This document shows positions 19,887 through 26,196 of a DNA stretch of 47,322 nt, in pieces. The notes beneath the pieces are model-generated. The model had not been told where the DNA came from and ran no database searches. It saw nothing but the letters and a program-made list of their open reading frames with translations. The DNA is from a virus. Position numbers and translations under genes: made by a program. Location of the stretch: positions 1-47,322 of IMG/VR virus record IMGVR_UViG_3300032047_000029; one strand, 5' to 3'. Each line of letters starts with the position of its first letter. The stretch's first letter is position 1.

Positions 19887-20099
19887 ATTATAAAACCTAA
19901 GTTAAAGTTATTAGTTATATTATTTAAAAGCTTTTAATTATTAGTTATTAATAAATATATTATAAATCTCTCAGAATGTAATTTTTATTTTTTAATTGGG
20001 CGTAATAATTTCAGAGAAAAATAAGGTTGTGATTTTTCTTAGAACCTTTAATGTTAACATAACAATTGTTATTAATATATATCCAGAAAAAAGCTTAAA
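19887..20099. promoter_or_regulatory. AT-rich non-coding gap with two adjoining palindromes
   Basis: 213 bases without a convincing gene. It contains a 10-base perfect palindrome ATGTTAACAT (20,051-20,060) that overlaps by two bases a 14-base perfect palindrome ATAACAATTGTTAT (20,059-20,072). An AGAAAAAT/ATTTTTCT hairpin (arms 20,015-20,022 and 20,032-20,039) lies nearby. In coding orientation a TATAAT word and ATATTTATTAA lie roughly 70-85 bases before the nuclease gene. It probably holds the promoter of the replication operon and perhaps an operator; a replication origin cannot be excluded. Confidence 0.4.
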
Positions 20100-20495
20100 T
20101 TAGAATTTATTTTTCCATTTTTTACGATATTCTTGTTGAGCCCAATTCTCTGCTTTCTTTTCCCACTTATTATGTAGATATCTATCTTTACCATACAAAT
20201 CAGCCATATTTCCAGCTTGATTATATTTCTTCATAAACTTTTTTATACCCATTTTGTTTACTTGTTTTGCATGGTGTATTTCGTGTAAGATAGTAATAAT
20301 AAATTCAGAAACCTTTGGATAATATTTTTTTAGATTGATAGTATCAGTATCCCAATTATATCCACCCTCATCTTTACCATAAGTACCAAACTTTACTTTA
20401 GATTTTAATCTATAGTATTTTACTAATTCAGATGCCACAAATAGTAAATCCACTCGTTCCATCAATAGATGTATTGGTGTTAATTTAGGAATCAT
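20100..20495 (-). CDS. HExxH zinc metallopeptidase-like protein (minigluzincin type)
   Basis: 131 residues, no signal peptide. The centre has TILHEIHHAKQV: the HExxH zinc-binding and catalytic motif of gluzincins. A downstream helix EKKAENWAQQE offers the third ligand (Glu) at a spacing usual for small zincins. The charged, lysine-rich C-terminus (QEYRKKWKNKF) suggests a soluble protein. Likely a peptidase acting on a viral or host protein, or a non-enzymatic relative; the substrate is unknown. It overlaps the upstream PAP2 phosphatase gene by four bases and is the last gene of the accessory block before a non-coding gap. Confidence 0.7.
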   Translation of the reverse strand: MIPKLTPIHLLMERVDLLFVASELVKYYRLKSKVKFGTYGKDEGGYNWDTDTINLKKYYPKVSEFIITILHEIHHAKQVNKMGIKKFMKKYNQAGNMADLYGKDRYLHNKWEKKAENWAQQEYRKKWKNKF

Positions 20496-21103
20496 TTTAA
20501 TCCTTTGAATAATGCTTTAGCAACTTTCTTTCCATATTTCTTATCAGATGGATAATGTGCTTTTCCAATTATTCTTGAATGTGCAATATCTTCACCTATC
20601 TTTTGATACATTTCAGTATTACTTGGATTATGTTTACTTAATATATCAGCAATTAAATATCCTTGTATTGCATGTCCACTTGGAAATGATGGTGTTTTCA
20701 TACTATTAGTTTCCGTACCATTTAAATCAATACCATAGAACTCAGCAATTTGATAAGGTCTTGGTCTATTATACTCATATTTTAATTTCATAATAAACTT
20801 TACTGATTCGTGTTCTATTTTTTTAATATACTCATATATACCAAGTTCTTCTGCATAAGGTTTAAATGTTTCTTTAACTTTATCAAATTTTAAAACTTTA
20901 TCCTTATTTGGTTTTATTGAACTTAAATACTTAATTTCATCTAATGTAGTAGAACTATCATTTGATGGTGGTTGATATTTTGGCATTACAAGATTCTCGT
21001 GAAAACTTGGTGTAGGTCTTGTAAACCTTTTTTTGTGTTTTGGTTTTATAGTTTCTGTATAAACCATAGATTGTAATTCAATCAACTCTTTTAATTTAAT
21101 CAT
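20492..21103 (-). CDS. PAP2-superfamily phosphatase
   Basis: 203 residues. All three signature blocks are present: KYEYNRPRP (K-x6-RP), FPSGHAIQG (PSGH) and SRIIGKAHYPSD (SR-x5-H-x3-D), including the nucleophilic and acid histidines. The family removes phosphate from lipids, undecaprenyl pyrophosphate or small phosphoesters. No signal peptide or transmembrane segments are visible, so it resembles soluble bacterial acid phosphatases but would be cytosolic. A basic, proline-rich ~60-residue N-terminal region precedes the domain. In the virus it could act on envelope lipid carriers or phosphate scavenging; neither is shown. The ATG overlaps the stop of the preceding microprotein gene by one base. 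Confidence 0.82.
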   Translation of the reverse strand: MIKLKELIELQSMVYTETIKPKHKKRFTRPTPSFHENLVMPKYQPPSNDSSTTLDEIKYLSSIKPNKDKVLKFDKVKETFKPYAEELGIYEYIKKIEHESVKFIMKLKYEYNRPRPYQIAEFYGIDLNGTETNSMKTPSFPSGHAIQGYLIADILSKHNPSNTEMYQKIGEDIAHSRIIGKAHYPSDKKYGKKVAKALFKGLK

Positions 21104-21243
21104 TATCTACCCCATTGGTTTTGATTCTTAGGTTGTTTTGCTTTCCACTTTTTGTGTTGGTTAGCTGTTCTACCTTCTTTTTTCCATTTTGCGTTTAGTT
21201 TTTGTTTCAATTGTTTTCTGTTTTTTGCATTTCTATTTGGCAT
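21103..21243 (-). CDS. 46-residue highly basic microprotein
   Basis: ATG at 21,243, TAA overlapping the PAP2 gene's ATG, and AAAGGG five bases before the start. The product (begins MPNRNAKNRKQLKQKLNAKW) is dominated by Lys, Arg, Asn and Gln with three Trp and almost no hydrophobic core, ending KQPKNQNQWGR. Such composition suggests nucleic-acid or anionic-surface binding, or ribosome-associated small proteins. The stop/start overlap on one side and the recognisable ribosome-binding site on the other support translation. No family was recognised. Confidence 0.6.
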   Translation of the reverse strand: MPNRNAKNRKQLKQKLNAKWKKEGRTANQHKKWKAKQPKNQNQWGR

Positions 21244-21255
21244 TTTACCCTTTCA

Positions 21256-21612
21256 TTAATCATCGGCGTGTTCCAATAATTTATTATCGTTTTCTTGATT
21301 ATTAAACCAGAAATCAACAACTTTACTAAAACTCGCAATAAACCCACCTAACATAAGTAGTAGGATTTCTTTCCATTCTGGCATTAAATCTCTACCCAAT
21401 CCAATGAAATAAATCATCAGAAGTAGTACAACCATAAATATCACCATTATGATTAAACTTACTTGCCACTTTTTTTGTTGTCGGTATTTTATAATACCAA
21501 CTAATTCTTTATTAATCCAATGTTGTTGCTCTTGACGAGATGCAGCCATATTATCTTTAACATCTTTACTAACTACATCTTTCATCTTTTTTATTGTTTT
21601 ATCAATAGGCAT
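21256..21612 (-). CDS. Two-transmembrane protein, candidate holin
   Basis: 118 residues. A charged, partly helical N-terminus (~50 residues) is followed by a strongly hydrophobic segment at 51-71 (VSLIIMVIFMVVLLLMIYFI), a short Arg/Asp/Glu loop, a second segment near 82-103 (ILLLMLGGFIASFSKVVDFW) and an acidic polar tail. The second segment and tail resemble phage holins of the two-to-three-helix type in which a 'GxxI..F..VV.FWF' helix precedes a short hydrophilic tail. Holins make the inner-membrane lesion that times lysis. No recognisable endolysin lies nearby. AGGAG lies seven bases before the ATG. Confidence 0.5.
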   Translation of the reverse strand: MPIDKTIKKMKDVVSKDVKDNMAASRQEQQHWINKELVGIIKYRQQKKWQVSLIIMVIFMVVLLLMIYFIGLGRDLMPEWKEILLLMLGGFIASFSKVVDFWFNNQENDNKLLEHADD

Positions 21613-21621
21613 TAAAGTCTC

Positions 21622-21909
21622 CTAATCTTTAAAAAAGTTTGCATTAATATCGATATATTCTTTCCATTCATCTGGTAACATATCTTCATCAAATATAGCT
21701 TCAACTGGACACTCAGGTTCACAAGCACCACAATCAATACATTCTTCTGGGTCAATGTATAATTGTTTCCCATCTAATGTATCTAATCCAGGTACTTCTG
21801 CTCCTAACCCATCCTTATCAATTGGGCCGTGAATACAATCTACTGGACATACATCTACACAAGCTGTATCACAAGTTCCCACACAAGGTTCTGCTATTAT
21901 AAAAGCCAT
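21622..21909 (-). CDS. Ferredoxin with two iron-sulfur cluster motifs
   Basis: 95 residues. N-terminal cluster region EPCVGTCDTACVDVCPVDCI has five cysteines at four-residue spacing; the second region ECIDCGACEPECPVEAI is a classic CxxCxxCxxxCP [4Fe-4S] motif. The acidic C-terminus (DEWKEYIDINANFFKD) matches the family of small bacterial dicluster ferredoxins of FdxA-like type. It carries electrons between cytosolic redox enzymes. It sits between membrane-protein genes with no other redox gene in view, so it is best read as an auxiliary metabolic gene that feeds a host or viral enzyme encoded elsewhere (ribonucleotide reductase activation is one possibility). All cluster cysteines of the second site are present. 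Confidence 0.88.
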   Translation of the reverse strand: MAFIIAEPCVGTCDTACVDVCPVDCIHGPIDKDGLGAEVPGLDTLDGKQLYIDPEECIDCGACEPECPVEAIFDEDMLPDEWKEYIDINANFFKD

Positions 21910-21910
21910 T

Positions 21911-22645
21911 TTATTTCCAATCCCATATTTTTAGTGCATTATAAGTTACACCGAACCCAATTACGGGTTCTGTTAATCCAGTACTCTTATCGTATTGAAC
22001 TCCAACAAATGGTCCAACACTAATTTGGTTTCTTGGTGGTTTAACTTTTATTCGTTGTCCATCACCACCACTCATATAAACACTATTACCACCTGATTCC
22101 CAAATTCTATCATCGTTATACACAAGGTATTCGTGTTTACCAACTTGGTCAACCAAAGGTGCACCAAATTGTAATCTACCATCAAACCCAACATTAGTTT
22201 CTGAATCTACTATTGCGTTATTCTGTAATTTATATCCCATTCCACCAAACACTTTCATATAAGCATCTTGTGAACCGAACTCAAACTGAAATGGAATTGT
22301 ATTCATATATGCTAATCCCAATTCTATTCCAAGACTATCGAGGTCATCTTTCAAATTTTTAATTTTCTGATTGTACTCGGTATTCCATTTTACTTGTTCG
22401 TAATATTTTACTTGTAAATCTTGAAGTTCATTATGTTGGTCATTTGATAATTCCCTCAAATACTCAACCTCCTGATTTAAAGTATCTATCTCAACTTTGT
22501 TGACAGTTATTAATTCTTCCTGTCTATCTGAATCTTTGGTTAGAAAATCCATTTCTTGTTTGGCGTAATAATATCGTGTACCCACAACAGCAAGTACAAT
22601 CAAGATGTTTATTACAACACCAAGAATCGTATCTTTTCTAATCAT
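21911..22645 (-). CDS. Membrane-anchored coiled-coil protein, spanin-like candidate
   Basis: 244 residues. An uncleaved N-terminal membrane anchor (about 7-24, ILGVVINILIVLAVVG) is followed by a long coiled coil (to ~110) and then a beta-rich domain ending ISVGPFVGVQYD...PVIGFGVTYNALKIW. Signal anchor, periplasmic coiled coil and a terminal domain resemble inner-membrane spanin-type or anchor proteins of Bacteroidota phages. Neighbours are the holin candidate and ferredoxin on one side and the CsgG-like proteins on the other, so a role in bridging or disrupting the envelope is plausible but not shown. The ATG overlaps the preceding gene's TAA by one base. Confidence 0.5.
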   Translation of the reverse strand: MIRKDTILGVVINILIVLAVVGTRYYYAKQEMDFLTKDSDRQEELITVNKVEIDTLNQEVEYLRELSNDQHNELQDLQVKYYEQVKWNTEYNQKIKNLKDDLDSLGIELGLAYMNTIPFQFEFGSQDAYMKVFGGMGYKLQNNAIVDSETNVGFDGRLQFGAPLVDQVGKHEYLVYNDDRIWESGGNSVYMSGGDGQRIKVKPPRNQISVGPFVGVQYDKSTGLTEPVIGFGVTYNALKIWDWK

Positions 22646-23166
22646 TATTCGAGTGTGGAAATTGCATCATCAATAGCTTTTCTAACTGCTCCACCCAACT
22701 CTGTTTTGTTGAATGGTACATCATCAGAGATTTGTAATCCTGTAGCTGTAATTGTTGTTGAAATTTCACCCTCACCCCTTGATGATTTAATATTACCTGA
22801 TTTGGTGTTTTCCATATTTACCATTAACCTAACTTCTGTTTTAGTACTTCTACGATTAAATAATCCTACAATACTAAATGCCTCATTAGGTTTACCAAGA
22901 TACACTACCTCTACTGATGCTACAAAATCTGCATTATTATCATCAGTTAAAATATATCGTGTATCTGAAAATGATTCTTGTAATAATTGACGAATACCGA
23001 ATGTTATTCTTTCATCCTCAACTACTACTTTATCAGAAACACTTACAAACTCTGATATTCTCAAAGTAGGTCTCTTCAGATTACCCTCACCAACTATTGA
23101 TGGTTCTGGTAAACCTTGACTCATTAAACCACTAATTAATAAAAATCCAATTAAGAATTTTTTCAT
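22645..23166 (-). CDS. Secreted CsgG-family-like protein (second copy)
   Basis: 173 residues. The ATG at 23,166 is chosen over longer starts because AAGGAG lies just upstream and the product then opens with a clear signal peptide (MKKFLIGFLLISGLMS, cleavage before QGLPEP). The mature part has the CsgG/FlgT-like pattern: a fold-opening strand RISEFV, then ...GIRQLLQESF..., a central beta region, and a C-terminal helix FNKTELGGAVRKAIDDAISTLE. It has no lipobox, unlike the other CsgG-like protein two genes upstream. CsgG forms the outer-membrane pore for curli; relatives serve as periplasmic or outer-membrane export parts. Probably partners the beta-barrel and the lipoprotein encoded immediately upstream. 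Confidence 0.5.
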   Translation of the reverse strand: MKKFLIGFLLISGLMSQGLPEPSIVGEGNLKRPTLRISEFVSVSDKVVVEDERITFGIRQLLQESFSDTRYILTDDNNADFVASVEVVYLGKPNEAFSIVGLFNRRSTKTEVRLMVNMENTKSGNIKSSRGEGEISTTITATGLQISDDVPFNKTELGGAVRKAIDDAISTLE

Positions 23167-23176
23167 TTTCTTCTCC

Positions 23177-24169
23177 TTAAAAGTAAGTTCCAAATAATAA
23201 ACTATATGTTCTACTTCGTTCGCCGTAATCATTCACGACTGTATTTAAACCCATTGAGAAACCAAGATTCAATTTGAATGCTTGTCCCAACTTCCAATCC
23301 ACCGAAATGGTTGGAAACATTATTATTGGACTTCTTAGTAATAAATATCGTTCACCTCGATTATTACCCTCGTAATATCTCATCAATGTGTAAGCAACAT
23401 AATTACTTATTGTTAAATCCGCATTACGAAATTGAAATGGATATGTCATACCATATACTAAATTGATATTAGCAAATCCATTATCACTAACCATTCCGTA
23501 AGTTCCTGTCAATACAATCGCTTCTGATAAAGGTTTATCAAGGGATTTTGCGTAGGATACCGAAGCTAACCAATCCCACCCCTCGAATGTTTCAAAAGCT
23601 AATGCAGTACCATTCCATTGTACATTTTGTTTCTTAGCCTTAAATTTAAATCCTTGTCCGTATGTTAACGAACCCTTTCTTAAATCATCTGTAAAATTTA
23701 GATTACCATCGTGTCGTCTACTACCATCAAAACTTTCTTTTGTGTAAACACTATTAAATGAAGTAATCCACTTACCACTTAACGAATCTCGTGTGGTACT
23801 CTGTATCGCATAATTTACTTGTTGTGGGTCTACTGATATATCATCAGTTTTACTGAATTGTGATGCAGCACTACTTGCAATCACCGAAGATAACACTTCT
23901 TCTGCAACCCTAACAGCACAAGGAAACAAATCTTCAAAATCATTATAAACCGATTCTGCCCAAGATTCTAACTCTCCATTTAAAACTTGTTCAAATGTAA
24001 AGTATCTTGTTCTATTATAATATGTAACTTGAAATCCACCACCATCCTCTTGTAGAGTATATGATTCCCTTATAGTAGTTTGATTACAAGGGTCAATATA
24101 ACTATAAAAGAAAGACTGGGCAGAAACCGAACTACATAGTAATACTATATATAATAATTTCTGCCACAT
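23177..24169 (-). CDS. Outer-membrane beta-barrel-like protein
   Basis: 330 residues. Signal peptide (MWQKLLYIVLLCSSVSA, cleavage before QSFF). The next ~95 residues contain two cysteines (DPCNQ and LFPCAV) that could form a disulfide and a region (TYYNRTRYFTFEQVLNGELESW) of unknown fold. The rest alternates aromatic and polar residues in amphipathic strands with turns (WLASVSYAKSL, INLVYGMTYPFQF, FKLNLGFSMGLNTVV) and ends in SLLFGTYF, a terminal Phe typical of barrel proteins inserted by the BAM complex. Flanked by two CsgG-like genes with gaps of 9-10 bases, so it likely works with them at the outer membrane. No specific family is assigned. Confidence 0.6.
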   Translation of the reverse strand: MWQKLLYIVLLCSSVSAQSFFYSYIDPCNQTTIRESYTLQEDGGGFQVTYYNRTRYFTFEQVLNGELESWAESVYNDFEDLFPCAVRVAEEVLSSVIASSAASQFSKTDDISVDPQQVNYAIQSTTRDSLSGKWITSFNSVYTKESFDGSRRHDGNLNFTDDLRKGSLTYGQGFKFKAKKQNVQWNGTALAFETFEGWDWLASVSYAKSLDKPLSEAIVLTGTYGMVSDNGFANINLVYGMTYPFQFRNADLTISNYVAYTLMRYYEGNNRGERYLLLRSPIIMFPTISVDWKLGQAFKLNLGFSMGLNTVVNDYGERSRTYSLLFGTYF

Positions 24170-24178
24170 TCATTTCTT

Positions 24179-24820
24179 TTACCAACCCTTTCTTTCAATC
24201 GCTCTAATAACATTAACAACAGCAGTTTCCATTGCTTTGTTACCAGCGGAACTCAAAGAACTTTGGTTAAATTCCATATTAGGATTTTTTAAAAATCCTT
24301 GTCCTATGGTTTTGGCTCTTCCTTGACCACTACCCACTACATATTGAGTGTTCTCTAAGTTAACCAATTTAACCTGGATACCAATAATAGTTTCATTACT
24401 TGTTACTATTTTACCACCCTTGATATCTTCAGTAAGGTTTACTGCAAAATCATAAATGGTAACATATCCCCAATATTTGGCAACATCAATTTTAGCGTTG
24501 TTTGCTTTTAAATCATTCAACATCATTAATTGATTATCTCTGTCGGCCTCTATCAAATTGAATCTTCCTGTATAAGATGCCACATTTTCCATTTCTTGTG
24601 TAAGACCAAATGCAACCCTTTTTTCTGCAAGTTCTGGATATCTTTCTTCGAGTTCTTTATTAATTTTTAACTCTACTATTTTTAATCCATCAACTTTGGT
24701 AATTTCTACCTCATCCAATGATTTCTGCTTTTCATACTCACCAACATATTGTTCGGTAGATACTGATGCAGCACACCCGTATAAACCTATTAGTAACAAT
24801 ATTGAGAATATCTTGTTCAT
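24179..24820 (-). CDS. CsgG-like outer-membrane lipoprotein
   Basis: 213 residues. Signal peptide of lipoprotein type (MNKIFSILLLIGLYGC, with Cys16 as the lipidation site). The mature region has RVAFGLTQEMENVASYTGRFNLIEADRD, the CsgG-like pattern in which a helix is followed by a strand leading to '.L.E.D', then AKYWGYVTIYDFAV, IIGIQVKLVNLENTQYV and a closing helix AGNKAMETAVVNVIRAIE. CsgG lipoproteins oligomerise into an outer-membrane channel that exports curli subunits. No CsgA-like substrate or CsgE is seen, and CsgF was not recognised, so the exported substrate is unknown. From general knowledge, CsgG-like genes occur in some marine T4-like phages, where their role is unresolved. Confidence 0.62.
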   Translation of the reverse strand: MNKIFSILLLIGLYGCAASVSTEQYVGEYEKQKSLDEVEITKVDGLKIVELKINKELEERYPELAEKRVAFGLTQEMENVASYTGRFNLIEADRDNQLMMLNDLKANNAKIDVAKYWGYVTIYDFAVNLTEDIKGGKIVTSNETIIGIQVKLVNLENTQYVVGSGQGRAKTIGQGFLKNPNMEFNQSSLSSAGNKAMETAVVNVIRAIERKGW

Positions 24821-24833
24821 TTTTTTCTCCTAT

Positions 24834-25244
24834 TTATCTGAAATCCGATAACGGGTCTTTCAGTAGTTTTTCCAATCGTTTAATCTCACCATTTAATTTA
24901 TCAATCTCATTTTCAAGTTTGATAATATCACCATCGTAAGATTTAATTTTTGGACTTTTTAGTTTATCAACTTTATCACGAAGATATACCAGGTCCTCAT
25001 CGTACCCTGCAAATATCTCATCATACTTATTGAATTTTTCGGTTACGATTTCTATATCACTTGCATCTGCAAAACCTGTAACTACTTCTTCCAACGAATC
25101 AATGCGGGCAGTAAAACTATACCAACCAGCAATAGCGGTAGAAAGAAAAGTAACAATAGCAACAATGTTATTAATCGATAATCCAAACTTTTTTCCTTTA
25201 ATCTCTTCAACGAGATTCTCTGCATCTACTATGTCTTTTGCCAT
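24834..25244 (-). CDS. Small membrane-anchored coiled-coil protein
   Basis: 136 residues. A charged cytosolic N-terminus (1-22), one transmembrane helix (about 25-43, NNIVAIVTFLSTAIAGWYSF), and a predominantly helical charged remainder with heptad-like Leu/Ile spacing at 90-130 (IIKLENEIDKLNGEIKRLEKLL). Topology resembles i-spanins or other inner-membrane proteins reaching into the periplasm. AGGAG precedes the ATG, just after the tiny cysteine-rich gene. It may link the inner membrane to the outer-membrane CsgG-like proteins; this is inference from order and topology. Confidence 0.55.
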   Translation of the reverse strand: MAKDIVDAENLVEEIKGKKFGLSINNIVAIVTFLSTAIAGWYSFTARIDSLEEVVTGFADASDIEIVTEKFNKYDEIFAGYDEDLVYLRDKVDKLKSPKIKSYDGDIIKLENEIDKLNGEIKRLEKLLKDPLSDFR

Positions 25245-25259
25245 AACTAACTCCTATTT

Positions 25260-25319
25260 TTAACATTCACAGCAAGAGCAATTACAACTCTCACATTCAC
25301 ATTGTTTACACTCACACAT
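25260..25319 (-). CDS. 19-residue cysteine-rich microprotein (metallothionein-like)
   Basis: A complete frame encodes MCECKQCECESCNCSCCEC: nine cysteines in nineteen residues, arranged as repeated C-x-C and C-x2-C. The ATG is one base after the stop of the PorV-like gene, with GGAG seven bases before it, and the next gene follows with its own AGGAG. Such spacing is what a translated cistron in this operon looks like. The cysteine pattern is that of metal-thiolate peptides (metallothionein-like Zn/Cu binding) or of a heavily disulfide-bonded or cofactor-donating tail; it has no signal peptide. No known family of this size was recognised. Confidence 0.6.
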   Translation of the reverse strand: MCECKQCECESCNCSCCEC

Positions 25320-25320
25320 T

Positions 25321-26190
25321 TTATATCTCCACATTTATGGTTAACTGAAATGTATTACTTAAAGGAAAGGTTTCATCACCATTGATGTACCCAACCCCTA
25401 CTCTGTAACTATCTACTTTAAATCCTAAACCAACTGAAGAATAATTTAGTTCGTGAGTTACATCATTAAAGTATCCAATGTTAAAATCCATTAAATTCTT
25501 GTATTGATATTTTAACCCTTGACCGTGTGTATGATATCCATCATACAAATTCCATTGGTTGTAAAATCTAAAATCTTTTACTGGTACTGAAAACCCTACA
25601 TTAACACTTGTAGGTACTTCTGTTTTCCAATCATTAAATTTTGGTTGATATCCAAAGTTTTGAATTGCTAAATCTAAATCAACTCTACTCCATAGATTCT
25701 TAAAGTGTACTCCAGCATCTACAAGTATACCAGTTGCCTTATCGGTATGTAATGTATGGTTAACAATTTTACCACCAAAACCAATAGCAATGTTTTCTAC
25801 TTTTTTTCTTTTGTGTTCTAATTTAGTACCCCACCCAACATATGCAACAAGTGAGTTAGGACTAAATTGTCCTGATATAGTTCCATTTATATCTGCAACA
25901 TTTTGTTCACCATAATCAAAGTATAGTAAACTAAATGTTAAATTTTTATATCCAGCACCAACATAGTTATATCCCATATCATCTGTAATATTAGTTAACC
26001 AATTTACTCGTGTAAAGCTTAAATCAACTAAACTATCTGTATCAAAATACGCACGAGCAGGATTATGAAATGCCAATGATTGGTTTCCTAAACTTGCTTC
26101 TTCTGCTGTTGGTGATAATGTTAATATTCTATTAACTTGTCCAAATAAAGAACTGATTAATAGTAAACTTAATAATATTTTTTTCATCAT
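25321..26190 (-). CDS. PorV/PorQ-like outer-membrane protein (T9SS-associated family)
   Basis: 289 residues. Signal peptide (MMKKILLSLLLISSLFG, cleavage before QVNR). The mature start ILTLSPTAEEASLGNQSLAFHNPARAYFD matches the FadL-fold PorV/PorQ (UPF0164-like) opening: 'a..a.lGg......n..a...NPA'. The rest is alternating beta strands (NLTFSLLYFDYGE, IAIGFGGKIV, VDAGVHFKN, VGLGFKVDSYRVGVGYI) and ends in LTINVEI. PorV delivers T9SS cargo from the translocon to the attachment complex; PorQ relatives act in the same system. It lies six bases downstream of a gene for a protein with a T9SS sorting domain, which strongly supports the link. Two adjacent ATGs exist; AGGAAAAG could serve either. Which of PorV or PorQ it resembles more is not resolved. 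Confidence 0.7.
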   Translation of the reverse strand: MMKKILLSLLLISSLFGQVNRILTLSPTAEEASLGNQSLAFHNPARAYFDTDSLVDLSFTRVNWLTNITDDMGYNYVGAGYKNLTFSLLYFDYGEQNVADINGTISGQFSPNSLVAYVGWGTKLEHKRKKVENIAIGFGGKIVNHTLHTDKATGILVDAGVHFKNLWSRVDLDLAIQNFGYQPKFNDWKTEVPTSVNVGFSVPVKDFRFYNQWNLYDGYHTHGQGLKYQYKNLMDFNIGYFNDVTHELNYSSVGLGFKVDSYRVGVGYINGDETFPLSNTFQLTINVEI

Positions 26191-26196
26191 CTTTTC

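Noticed and set aside
20000-20070. A 22-codon frame in the gap beginning inside the palindrome (ATG at ~20,055 on the minus strand)
   Set aside because: It has no ribosome-binding site, overlaps the palindrome and hairpin, and does not couple to a neighbour.
23167-23232. Longer form of the second CsgG-like protein starting inside the upstream gene
   Set aside because: The 22 extra residues overlap the barrel gene and would bury the signal peptide; ATG 23,166 has AAGGAG at proper spacing.
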